Assembly (NCBI GenBank): GCA_029968055.1
Contig: JASCNX010000008.1
Span: 62,001 to 126,000 of the forward strand
Direction: 5' to 3'
Length of the DNA stretch: 64,000 nucleotides
Origin: Xenophilus aerolatus
GTDB taxonomy: Bacteria > Pseudomonadota > Gammaproteobacteria > Burkholderiales > Burkholderiaceae_C
Part shown: piece after piece, positions 52,054-59,734 of the stretch
Position numbering within the stretch: the stretch's first letter is position 1
Layout: each line of letters begins with the position of its first letter
Translations under genes and position numbers: made by a program
The notes under the pieces: model-generated
Told to the model about the DNA's origin: nothing
Seen by the model: only the letters and a program-made list of their open reading frames with translations
Databases searched by the model: none

Positions 52054-52926
52054 ATGAGCCAGAGCTTCATCCAACTCTCCAACGTGATGCTGCGCTACGG
52101 CGGCGGCACCATCGCCCTGGACCACACCACGCTGGGCATCGACCGCGGCGACTTCGTCGCGCTGGTCGGCCCGAGCGGCTGCGGCAAGTCGACCATCCTC
52201 AAGCTGCTGGCCGGCCTGCTGCGCCCCACCTCGGGCGCAGTGATCGCCGGCGGCCGCGAGGTCGGGCCGGCCGGCGCACGCCCGGTGGTGGCCGGCCGGC
52301 CGGCGCTGCGCATCGGCCTGGCCTTCCAGAACCCGACCATGCTGCCGTGGCTCACGATCCGGGAGAACGTGATGATCCCGCTGAAGATCGTCGAGCCCTT
52401 CCGGCAGGACTACGCCCGCAAGAAGCGCGGCGAGTACGCCGAGCGCGCCGACGCGCTGCTGGCCCAGGTGGGCCTGCGCGGCTTCGGCGACAAGCGGCCC
52501 TGGCAGCTGTCGGGCGGCATGCTGCAGCGCGCCTCGCTGTGCCGGGCGCTGGTGCACGAGCCCGAGCTGCTGCTGCTGGACGAGCCCTTCGGCGCCCTCG
52601 ACCAGTTCACCCGCGAGGAGCTGTGGGACATCATGCAGACGCTGTGGATGACCCAGCGGCCCACCGTGCTGCTGGTGACGCACGACCTGCGCGAGTCGGC
52701 CTACCTCGCCAACCGCATCTGCGTGATGAGCGCGCGGCCCGGCCGCATCCTGGAGACGCGCGACGTGGACTTCGCCCGCCCGCGCACGCTGCAGTCCAGC
52801 TACGACCCGGCCTTCGGCGCGCTGGTGCAGCAGTTGCGCATGCGCATCGCCGAGGCGCGCTGCGAGAGCGACACGGCCGCCGTGGCCGCTGCCGTGCCCG
52901 CTGCGCTGCAGGGGGTGGCGGCATGA
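52054..52926 (+). CDS. ABC transporter ATP-binding protein, block C importer
   Basis: A 290-residue SsuB/NrtD-type ATPase: Walker A GPSGCGKSTILKLLAG, Q-loop AFQNPTMLPWLTI, signature LSGGMLQRASLCRAL, Walker B LLLLDEPFGALD. A GC-rich insert of about 12 residues (GPAGARPVVAGR) precedes the Q-loop. The C-terminal tail after residue 265 is Ala-rich. It is coupled to the permease by ATGA overlap and follows the AtzD-family gene by 28 bases. Confidence 0.9.
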   Translation: MSQSFIQLSNVMLRYGGGTIALDHTTLGIDRGDFVALVGPSGCGKSTILKLLAGLLRPTSGAVIAGGREVGPAGARPVVAGRPALRIGLAFQNPTMLPWLTIRENVMIPLKIVEPFRQDYARKKRGEYAERADALLAQVGLRGFGDKRPWQLSGGMLQRASLCRALVHEPELLLLDEPFGALDQFTREELWDIMQTLWMTQRPTVLLVTHDLRESAYLANRICVMSARPGRILETRDVDFARPRTLQSSYDPAFGALVQQLRMRIAEARCESDTAAVAAAVPAALQGVAA

Positions 52927-53774
52927 ACGCGCGCGTGAACGTCGCGGACGGGGTCGAACCCGCCGTCGAAGCCGCCGCGCCCGCGGTGCTGCGGCTGTCC
53001 CCGGTGGTGCGCCAGCGCCTGCTCTCCGGCCTCGCGCTGGTGGGCTTCTTCGTGGTCTGGGAACTCGTGTGCCTGGCCAGCGGCATCTCGGACCTGGTGC
53101 TGCCGCGCCCCAGCCAGATCGCCCGCGTGCTGATCGAGCGCATGCCGCTCCTGTGGCCGCACACGGTGCAGACGCTCTACACCACGCTGCTGGGCTTCGC
53201 GCTCGGCGTGGCGGCGGGCATCGTCATCGGCGTGGGCATCGGCTCGTCGCGCCTGGCCTACGACGTCACCTATCCGCTGCTGGTGGGCTTCTCCAGCATC
53301 CCGAAGGTGGCGGTGGTGCCGCTGTTCGTCGTGTGGTTCGGCGCGGGCACCGTGCCGGCGGTGCTGACCTCGATGGTCATCAGCATCTTTCCGGTGGTGG
53401 TCAACGTGGCCACGGGCCTGGCCAGCACCGAGCCCGAGCTGGAGGACGTGCTGCGCGTGCTGGGCGCGCGCAAGCGCGACATCCTCTGGAACGTGGGCCT
53501 GCCACGCGCCATGCCCTACCTGTTCGCCTCGCTCAAGATCGCCATCACGCTGTCCTTCGTGGGCACGGTGCTGGCCGAGACCGTGGCCTCCAACCGCGGC
53601 ATCGGCACCGTGATGATGATCGCCAGCGGCAACTTCGACGTGCCGATGGTGTTCGCCGGGCTCTTCCTGCTGGCGGCCATGGGCGTGGTGCTCTATGCGC
53701 TGTCGGCGCTGGTGGAGCGGCGCGTGACCGGCTGGTCGCAGCGCAAGACCGACCTGGCGGCGACCGGCGCTTGA
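52923..53774 (+). CDS. ABC transporter permease, block C importer
   Basis: A 283-residue inner-membrane permease of the SsuC type with about six hydrophobic segments (first at about residues 35-53, SGLALVGFFVVWELVCLAS). The EAA loop is at about residues 178-205 (VLRVLGARKRDILWNVGLPRAMP). With its ATPase and one of the two paralogous binding proteins (47573 and 54052) it forms the block C importer, probably for the heterocycle that the operon degrades. Confidence 0.9.
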   Translation: MNARVNVADGVEPAVEAAAPAVLRLSPVVRQRLLSGLALVGFFVVWELVCLASGISDLVLPRPSQIARVLIERMPLLWPHTVQTLYTTLLGFALGVAAGIVIGVGIGSSRLAYDVTYPLLVGFSSIPKVAVVPLFVVWFGAGTVPAVLTSMVISIFPVVVNVATGLASTEPELEDVLRVLGARKRDILWNVGLPRAMPYLFASLKIAITLSFVGTVLAETVASNRGIGTVMMIASGNFDVPMVFAGLFLLAAMGVVLYALSALVERRVTGWSQRKTDLAATGA

Positions 53775-53890
53775 GATGCGGCGGCGGCTGGTGCCTGAGC
53801 CCCAGTGCCGGATTCAGGCACCGCGCCCCCTCAATGCAATGCGGGTCAGTGGACCCAGCACCGTTCTGGTCACCCCGTCCCCGCTCGGAT

Positions 53891-53993
53891 CAACCCACAG
53901 CCGTCCGGTTCAACCAACAGCCGTTCGGGCTGAGCCTGTCGAAGCCGGGGCACGCAGGCGTGCAAGCCCTTCGACAAGCGCAGGGCGAACGGG
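53891..53993. repeat. Tandem repeat plus inverted repeat of the CTTCGACAGGCTCAGC type
   Basis: Two similar 18-19-base units with a 20-base period (53891-53908, 53911-53928; CAACCMACAGCCGTYCGG) lead into an imperfect inverted repeat: CCGTTCGGGCTGAGCCTGTC... (53921-53945) and GCCCTTCGACAAGCGCAGGG... (53966-53993). It lies in the 277-base gap between the permease and the second binding protein, the largest gap inside block C. Confidence 0.7.
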
Positions 53994-54051
53994 CAACCCG
54001 GTGCGGACCGGCGCACGGATGCCGTTCTTCTTCCCCTTTCAAGGAGCTTCC

Positions 54052-55113
54052 ATGTCCCGCTTCCTCTCCCGTCGCGCCGCCCGCCTGGCGCTGTCGGCCC
54101 TGTCCCTGCTGATGGCCCTGGGCGCCGCGCTGGCGCCCGCACCGGCCGCCGCCCAGACCGACACCCCGATCAAGTTCGTCCTCGACTGGAAGCTGCAGGG
54201 CGTGCATGCCTGGTACTACCTCGCGCAGGACCGCGGCTACTTCGCCCGCGAGAAGCTGGCCGTGACCATCGACCAGGGCGACGGCTCGGCCGCCACCGTC
54301 ACGAAGATCATGGCCGGTGCCTACCAGGCCGGCTTCGGCGATGTGAACGCCATCGTGCAAAACGCCACCGCCAAACCCGGCCAGGCGCCAGTGATGGTCT
54401 ACATGCTCTACAACCGCGCGCCCTTCGCGCTGATCGCCAAGGCGGGCGGACCCATCCGCACCCCCAAGGACCTGCAGGGCCGCACCGTCGGCACGCCGGC
54501 CGGCGGGGCGGCGGCCCGCATGTTCCCCGTGATCGCGGCGCGCACTGGCATCGACGCCGCCAAGGTCGCCTGGACCAACGTCGCGCCGAACCTGCAGGAG
54601 CAACTGCTGCTCAAGGACCATGTGGACGCCGCGGCCGTGTTCTCGGTCACCAGCTACATGAACCTCGTGGCGCAGGGCATCGACCCCGACAAGGACATCC
54701 GCTGGTTCCACTACGGCGACTATGGCGTCGAGCTCTACGGCAACGGCGTGATGGTGTCGCAGCAGCTGCTGCGCGAGCGGCCCGAGGCCGTGGCCGGCCT
54801 GGTGCGGGCGATCCACCACGCGGTGCGCGACACCATCGCCGATCCCGACGCGGCCATCGCCGCGCTGGTCAAGCGCGAGCCGCTGCTCAACAAGGACCTG
54901 GAGAAACGCCGCCTGCTCTACACGCTCAAGACCGTCATGCTCACCCCGGAAGTGGCCACCCAGGGCCTGGGCGATGTGAGCGATGCCCGCTTCGCCCGCG
55001 CCTTCCTGCAGCTCAAGGAGGCCTTCGACCTGCCGCGCGTGCCCACGGCGGCCGAGGTATTCGATCGCCGCTTCCTGCCGCCGCTGGCCGAGCGGACGGT
55101 GGCCAGGCGATGA
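54052..55113 (+). CDS. ABC substrate-binding protein (NMT1-like), block C copy 2
   Basis: A 353-residue periplasmic protein paralogous to that at 47573. The signal peptide is MSRFLSRRAARLALSALSLL with cleavage near PAAAQT. The mature part begins PIKFVLDWKLQGVHAWYYLAQ, with GYFAREKLAVTIDQGDGSAA and MAGAYQAGFGDVNAIVQ. An AAGGAG ribosome site lies just before the ATG at 54052. Its stop overlaps the amidohydrolase start. Ligand-lining regions differ between copies (ASRRPADAP versus ATAKPGQAP; ANDGALKLF versus AGGAAARMF), hinting at different ligands. Confidence 0.9.
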   Translation: MSRFLSRRAARLALSALSLLMALGAALAPAPAAAQTDTPIKFVLDWKLQGVHAWYYLAQDRGYFAREKLAVTIDQGDGSAATVTKIMAGAYQAGFGDVNAIVQNATAKPGQAPVMVYMLYNRAPFALIAKAGGPIRTPKDLQGRTVGTPAGGAAARMFPVIAARTGIDAAKVAWTNVAPNLQEQLLLKDHVDAAAVFSVTSYMNLVAQGIDPDKDIRWFHYGDYGVELYGNGVMVSQQLLRERPEAVAGLVRAIHHAVRDTIADPDAAIAALVKREPLLNKDLEKRRLLYTLKTVMLTPEVATQGLGDVSDARFARAFLQLKEAFDLPRVPTAAEVFDRRFLPPLAERTVARR

Positions 55114-56573
55114 GCGACGCAGCGGCCTCTGCCGCCATCGACTGCGCCTGGCTGCTGGCCGAGCCGGGTGCAGCGCCCGCGCAGCGCGACCGGCGCATCC
55201 GCATCGAAGGCGGCCGCGTCGCCGTCATCGAGGCGCTGTCCGCCCCGGTGCCCGGCCGCCGACGTCTGGCGCTGCCGGCGCTGGCCAATGCGCACGACCA
55301 TGCGCGCACCGTGCGCAGTGCCACGCTGGGCGCCTTCGGCCAGCCGCTCGAAAGCTGGCTGCCCTTCCTGGGCGTGGTGCCGGGCATGGACCCGTACCTG
55401 TGCGCCGCGACCTCCTTCGCCCGATCGCTGCGCAACGGCGTGGTGGACCTGATGGTGCACTACACCCGCGTGCAGGGCGGCTTGCCCTACGTCGACGAGG
55501 CAGTCGCCGTGGGCCGGGCCGCACGCGACGTGGGCGTGCGCATCGGCTTCGCCGTCGCCATGCGCGACCGCCACGGGCTGGGCTATGCGGATGATGCGAC
55601 GGTGCTGGCCGCGCTGCGCCCGGCGATCCGCGACGACATCGCCCGCCGGCTGTCGGCGCCGTCGGCGGCGCCCGCGCAGCAGCTCGCGCTGGTGGAGGAG
55701 GTTGCGCAGCGCTTCGCCGACGAAGGGCTCGACGCCCACGCGGACCTGCAGTACGGCCCCACCGGCGTGCAGTGGTGCAGCACGCCGCTGCTCGAAGCCA
55801 TTGCGCAGGCGTCCGCCGACACCGGCCGCCGCGTGCACATGCACCTGCTGGAGACGCAGTACCAGCGTGCCTGGGCCGATGCCGTGCATCCGGGCGGCAT
55901 CGTGCGCTTCCTGGACGACATCGGCCTGCTCGGCCCGCGCCTCACCCTGGCGCACTGCACCTGGGCGCGGCCGGAGGAACTGGCCCTGATCGCCGAGCGC
56001 GGCGCGACCATCGCGGTCAACACCAGCTCCAACCTGGGCCTCCAATCGGGCATCGCGCCCCTCGCGCAGATGCTGGCGCAGGGCTGCCGTGTCGCCATGG
56101 GGCTGGACGGCATGGCCTTCGACGAGGACGACGACGCCCTGCGCGAGGCGCGCCTGGCCTATGCGCTGCACCGCGGCTGGGGCTACGACACCACCATGAC
56201 GGCGGCCCAGCTCTGGCGCTTTGCCTCGCGCGGGCGCATCGCGCCGGGGGAGCCGGCGGACCTGGTGCTGCTCGACTGGGACGCGCTGGACGACGACGCC
56301 CTGTTCGACGATGTCGATCCGCTGGATCTGCTGCTCGCCCGCGGCACCGGCCGGCACGTGCACACCGTCATCGCCGGCGGGCGCACGGTGGTCGAGGCAG
56401 GGCGCGTCCTGGGCGTGGACGAGGTGGCCCTGCAGGTCGAGCTGCGGGCCCGCATGCGGGCGGCCCTTGCGGCGGACACGGCCCATGCGGGCTGGCGCCG
56501 CACCGTGCAGGCCTTCGCCGAGGACATGGCCCCCTTCTGCCGCGACGGCCGCTTCCTGGGTGGCTGCTGCTGA
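55110..56573 (+). CDS. Amidohydrolase, cytosine deaminase/s-triazine deaminase-like
   Basis: A 487-residue metal-dependent hydrolase of the deaminase-type amidohydrolases (cytosine/guanine deaminase, AtzA/TrzN, chlorohydrolase group). Visible are an N-terminal beta domain, the first metal motif LANAHDHARTVRS (H-x-H), VHMHLLETQYQRA, LAHCTWARPEEL and the catalytic Asp in VAMGLDGMAFDEDDD. In this family it would strip an amino or similar group from a ring before opening. It is the last gene of block C, coupled to the second binding protein. Substrate unknown; a role upstream of the AtzD-family enzyme is the natural guess. Confidence 0.85.
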   Translation: MSDAAASAAIDCAWLLAEPGAAPAQRDRRIRIEGGRVAVIEALSAPVPGRRRLALPALANAHDHARTVRSATLGAFGQPLESWLPFLGVVPGMDPYLCAATSFARSLRNGVVDLMVHYTRVQGGLPYVDEAVAVGRAARDVGVRIGFAVAMRDRHGLGYADDATVLAALRPAIRDDIARRLSAPSAAPAQQLALVEEVAQRFADEGLDAHADLQYGPTGVQWCSTPLLEAIAQASADTGRRVHMHLLETQYQRAWADAVHPGGIVRFLDDIGLLGPRLTLAHCTWARPEELALIAERGATIAVNTSSNLGLQSGIAPLAQMLAQGCRVAMGLDGMAFDEDDDALREARLAYALHRGWGYDTTMTAAQLWRFASRGRIAPGEPADLVLLDWDALDDDALFDDVDPLDLLLARGTGRHVHTVIAGGRTVVEAGRVLGVDEVALQVELRARMRAALAADTAHAGWRRTVQAFAEDMAPFCRDGRFLGGCC

Positions 56574-56589
56574 TCCGTCGGATCAGCAG
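56567..56589 (+). terminator. Perfect hairpin spanning the end of the block C operon
   Basis: CTGCTGATCCG-T-CGGATCAGCAG: 11-base perfect arms around one base, overlapping the TGA (56571-56573) of the amidohydrolase. There is no T-run after it, so it is a weak terminator candidate or an mRNA 3'-end stabiliser for the operon. Confidence 0.45.
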
Positions 56590-56678
56590 GTCGGCAGGGC
56601 ACCGGGCAGGGCCTTCGGAGTGCCTCGGGGAGCGATCCCGGGTTCGGCGAGGTGCGTCCAGCGCCCCTGCGGGCGGCG

Positions 56679-57563
56679 TCAGTGCTTGCGCGTCAGCGCC
56701 TGCTGCACCGCGCGCACCTCGTCGTAAGCCTGGCGCACCACCTGCGCCGCCTCGCCGCGCTCGAGCACCTCGTCCAGGTCGATGCCGCACTGCGCCGGGT
56801 CGCGCGAGAACTCCTCGAAGGGCGACTGCGTCTGCGCCATCAGGTTGGCCAGCTGCAGCACGTCGCCCAGCGTCTCGGGCGGCGCCATGACGTAGCCGCG
56901 CCAGAGCGTTTCCATGGCGTCGGACAGCTCGTCGGGCACGTTCAGCGCCGACAGCAGGCGCCGGGTGCCGACCGCCAGCACGGACTGGCTGCGCTCGGGC
57001 GCTTCGACGCCGCCCCCCTGCGCGCGTCCGGCCAGGTCGATGCTGAGCGTCGGCACCTGGTCCTGCGCCTTGGCCAGCACGTAGAAGCCGGCGATGTCGT
57101 GCAGCATGCCTGCGAACAATGCGGTCTCGGGGGCGACGTGGGTGAAGCGCCGCGCCAGCACCGCGGCCAGTGCCGCCACTTCGGTGCTGTGCGCCCACAG
57201 GCGCCCGACGGCCGGCTGGTTGACCTGCGCGGCGCGGTCGGCCAGCTGGGCGGTGACGAGGGCGGCGGCCACGGCGCGCAGCATCTTCAGCCCGAGGATG
57301 TTCAGCGCCTCGCGCGCGTTCGTGACCACGCGGCCGGGCCGGCCGTAGGCGGCGCTGTTGGCCATCGCGACCATCTTGGCCGAGACCAGCGGCTCGCTGT
57401 GCACCAGCCGGGCCACGTCGTCGATGGTGCAGTCGTCGCTGCTCGCACGGTCGATCAGCTGGATCAGTCCCGTGGACGAGGTGAGAAAGGTCAGCGACTC
57501 TTTCTCGATGCCGCCGAACAGCCTCTCCTGAAGGTCCAGCCGGCGTGTCAACTCCAACCGCAT
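56679..57563 (-). CDS. HDOD-domain protein
   Basis: A 294-residue protein with an HDOD domain (about residues 25-225: STGLIQLIDRASSDDCTIDDVARLVHSEPLVSAKMVAMAN), a degenerate relative of HD phosphohydrolases found in bacterial signalling proteins. FAGMLHDIAGFYVLAKAQ retains an HD-like His-Asp pair, but full metal binding is uncertain. Members modulate c-di-GMP, motility or stress responses. It stands alone on the minus strand, convergent with block C, and is probably unrelated to it. Confidence 0.85.
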   Translation of the reverse strand: MRLELTRRLDLQERLFGGIEKESLTFLTSSTGLIQLIDRASSDDCTIDDVARLVHSEPLVSAKMVAMANSAAYGRPGRVVTNAREALNILGLKMLRAVAAALVTAQLADRAAQVNQPAVGRLWAHSTEVAALAAVLARRFTHVAPETALFAGMLHDIAGFYVLAKAQDQVPTLSIDLAGRAQGGGVEAPERSQSVLAVGTRRLLSALNVPDELSDAMETLWRGYVMAPPETLGDVLQLANLMAQTQSPFEEFSRDPAQCGIDLDEVLERGEAAQVVRQAYDEVRAVQQALTRKH

Positions 57564-57659
57564 GGCGCTCTTTCCTGTCTCGTTGTGCGCATCGCTGCGC
57601 CGTGGATCTCGAAGCGGGAATTTTCACCAGCGGGGGAGCGAATGTAGGCAGTTGGTATC
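57564..57659. other. Spacer upstream of the HDOD gene
   Basis: This is the leader and probable promoter region of the leftward HDOD gene. It is locally AT-richer (GGGAATTTTCACC near 57616-57628), but no convincing -35/-10 pair was identified by eye. Confidence 0.35.
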
Positions 57660-57699
57660 AAAAAATCCGATTCGTGCCCCCGGCTGTTGGGCGGGCACG
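57660..57699 (-). terminator. Rho-independent terminator of the leftward LigI-like operon
   Basis: On the minus strand CGTGCCC (from 57699) and GGGCACG (ending 57673) pair around a 13-base loop. Six T (A-run 57660-57665) follow after a short spacer. It lies 89 bases beyond the stop of the amidohydrolase at 57788 and in front of the HDOD gene. Confidence 0.65.
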
Positions 57700-57787
57700 A
57701 CGGTTCGGCGCATCCGTGCCGCGATGCGCTTCGGCGTGAAGGTCTGCCAGCGCCACCACGCCCTCCGGTGCTGCTGCCGTGTCGCGT

Positions 57788-58654
57788 TCAGAATCCGTAC
57801 AGCATCTTCGGGGTGTCGACCAGCACGCGGCGACGCCGTTCGGGCGTGGCCAGCCACGCACGGCACGAGGTCGCAAGTTCCTCGCTGCGTATGAAGCGGT
57901 ACGGGCTCACCTCCAGCGGGCCCAGGCCGGGCTGGCGCGCCGTGTGCGGCCAGTCGCTGCCCCACAGCACGCGCTCGGGTGCGGCGTCCAGGAAGGCATC
58001 GGCCCAGGCTCGGGCCGCATCGGGCACGGCCAGCCGGTAGGGTGCGGACAGCTTCACGCTGACGCGGCCCGTGCGCAGCAGGTCCACGCAGAACGCGGTG
58101 GCACTGGCGCCAGGCACGCCGTCGACCAGTGCGAAGTGGTCGAGCACCACGGGTGCCGGAAGCCGCACCAGGTGCTCGGACAACGCTTGCAGGACCGGGG
58201 CAGAGGCATACAGCTGCAGGTGCCAGCCCAGATCCGCAACGCGCGCCGCCCAGCGTTGCGCCGGCGCGGCTGCGGCATCGGCCGCCCGCGTGCCGGCGCT
58301 TTCGAGGTTGATGCGCACCCCGCGCACACCGCGCGCATGCATGTCGCGAAGCTCGCGCGAGGAGACATCGTCCGGCGGCACGGCGACGCCTCGGCCGCGA
58401 CCCTGCAACTGGTCCAGGCTGTCGAGCAGGCACCGGTTGTCGTTGCCGTAGACGCTGGGCTGGACGATGACCGCGCGTTCGAGGCCGAGGGCCGTCATGT
58501 GGGCCTGCAATGCGGGCAGCGGCGCCGGACCCGGCGTGTAGTGCCGGTCCGCGACCATGGGATAGCGTTCGGGCGGGCCGATGACGTGGACGTGGCAGTC
58601 GCACGCACCGGGTGGAAGGAGCGGCTCGCGCTCAGGCGGCGACGGGCTCACCAT
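57788..58654 (-). CDS. Amidohydrolase 2 family (2-pyrone-4,6-dicarboxylate hydrolase-like)
   Basis: A 288-residue TIM-barrel hydrolase. The start of the fold is GACDCHVHVIGPPERYPM (H-x-H metal motif), with RGVRINLES and VVLDHFALVDG in the middle and VLWGSDWPHTARQPG (catalytic Asp region) late, as in LigI-like lactonases that open 2-pyrone-4,6-dicarboxylate or related lactones. The ATG at 58654 overlaps the 3' end of the upstream dehydrogenase gene by 23 bases. In a group with a dehydrogenase and two TctC binding proteins, it probably acts on a dicarboxylic-acid lactone. Confidence 0.85.
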   Translation of the reverse strand: MVSPSPPEREPLLPPGACDCHVHVIGPPERYPMVADRHYTPGPAPLPALQAHMTALGLERAVIVQPSVYGNDNRCLLDSLDQLQGRGRGVAVPPDDVSSRELRDMHARGVRGVRINLESAGTRAADAAAAPAQRWAARVADLGWHLQLYASAPVLQALSEHLVRLPAPVVLDHFALVDGVPGASATAFCVDLLRTGRVSVKLSAPYRLAVPDAARAWADAFLDAAPERVLWGSDWPHTARQPGLGPLEVSPYRFIRSEELATSCRAWLATPERRRRVLVDTPKMLYGF

Positions 58655-59711
58655 GGCGCGCCAGGCGTTGCGCGAATGCGCGGCCGGTGGCGGCCGTGCC
58701 GAGCCGGCCGCCCACATCGCGCGTGGCCTCGCCGTCCGCGATGGCGTCGGCCGCGGCCTGCTCGATGGCCAGCGCCGCCGCATTGAAGGCCGGCAGGCCG
58801 CGCCGCTGCCCGTGCCAGCCCAGCAGCTGCGCCGCCGAGAGGATCAGCGAGAAGGGATTGGCAATGTCCTGGCCGGCGATGTCGGGCGCCGATCCGTGCG
58901 CGGCCTGGCCCATGGCGTGCGCGCTGCCAGCATTGAGCGAGCCGCCGAGCCCCAGACTGCCCGAGAGTTCGGCCGTCAGGTCCGACAGGATGTCGCCGAA
59001 CATGTTGGTCGTCACGATCACGTCGAAGCGACGGGGCGCCCGCACCACATGCGCCATCATGGCGTCGACGATGAAGTCGTCGACCTGCACGTCGGGGAAC
59101 TCCTGCGCCACGCGCCGGCATTCGTCGATGAACATGCCGTCGCCGATCTTGAGGACGTTGGCCTTGTGCACGATGCTCACGTGGCGCTTGCGCGTCGCGG
59201 CCAGCTGGAAGGCGGAGCGTGCGATGCGCTCGCAGCATGCGCGGGTGATCCGCCGCAGCGAGACCACCACATCCCGCGTGACGAGCATCTCGCTGCTGCC
59301 CGATTCGATGTTGCGGTCCGCGTAGAAGCCTTCGGTGTTCTCGCGCACCACCACCAGGTCGAACTCGCCCACCTTCTGGGGCAGGCCGCTCCAGGTCCGC
59401 GCGGGCCGGATGTTCGCGAACAGGTCGAGTTCCTTGCGAAAGAACTTGGACGGGTTGATCTCGCCCTTGGCCTCGTCCTTGAAGTCGTAGGTGGCCATCG
59501 GCCCGAGCATCAGGCCGTCGGCGGCCTTGACCTTGTCCAGCAGCGCCGGCGTCACGGTGGCGCCGTGGCGCCTGAGGCTTTCGTGCCCTGCCACGTCGTG
59601 CTCGAAGACCAGGCCGAGATCGAAGCGCGACGACGCGGCCTCCAGCACCTGGACCGTGGCCTGCATGGTTTCGGGCCCGATGCCGTCGCCGGGGAGAACG
59701 ATGATTTTCAT
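58632..59711 (-). CDS. Isopropylmalate/tartrate dehydrogenase-family enzyme
   Basis: A 359-residue NAD-dependent oxidative decarboxylase of the beta-hydroxyacid family (3-isopropylmalate, tartrate or homoisocitrate type). Typical residues are IVLPGDGIGPETM at the start, the ENTEGFYADR loop, KANVLKIGDGMF and the metal-binding TTNMFGDILSDLTAEL. The ENTEGFYADR form and the catabolic context favour tartrate- or malate-like 2-hydroxyacid substrates over leucine synthesis. It lies 23 bases after the TctC gene at 59735. Confidence 0.87.
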   Translation of the reverse strand: MKIIVLPGDGIGPETMQATVQVLEAASSRFDLGLVFEHDVAGHESLRRHGATVTPALLDKVKAADGLMLGPMATYDFKDEAKGEINPSKFFRKELDLFANIRPARTWSGLPQKVGEFDLVVVRENTEGFYADRNIESGSSEMLVTRDVVVSLRRITRACCERIARSAFQLAATRKRHVSIVHKANVLKIGDGMFIDECRRVAQEFPDVQVDDFIVDAMMAHVVRAPRRFDVIVTTNMFGDILSDLTAELSGSLGLGGSLNAGSAHAMGQAAHGSAPDIAGQDIANPFSLILSAAQLLGWHGQRRGLPAFNAAALAIEQAAADAIADGEATRDVGGRLGTAATGRAFAQRLARHGEPVAA

Positions 59712-59734
59712 GAGATCGCCTGTGTGGAAGTGGT

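Noticed and set aside
58632-58654. A frameshift between the dehydrogenase and the LigI-like amidohydrolase, because the genes overlap by 23 bases.
   Set aside because: Both frames are intact with complete family motifs. An overlap of this size is acceptable in such dense operons.
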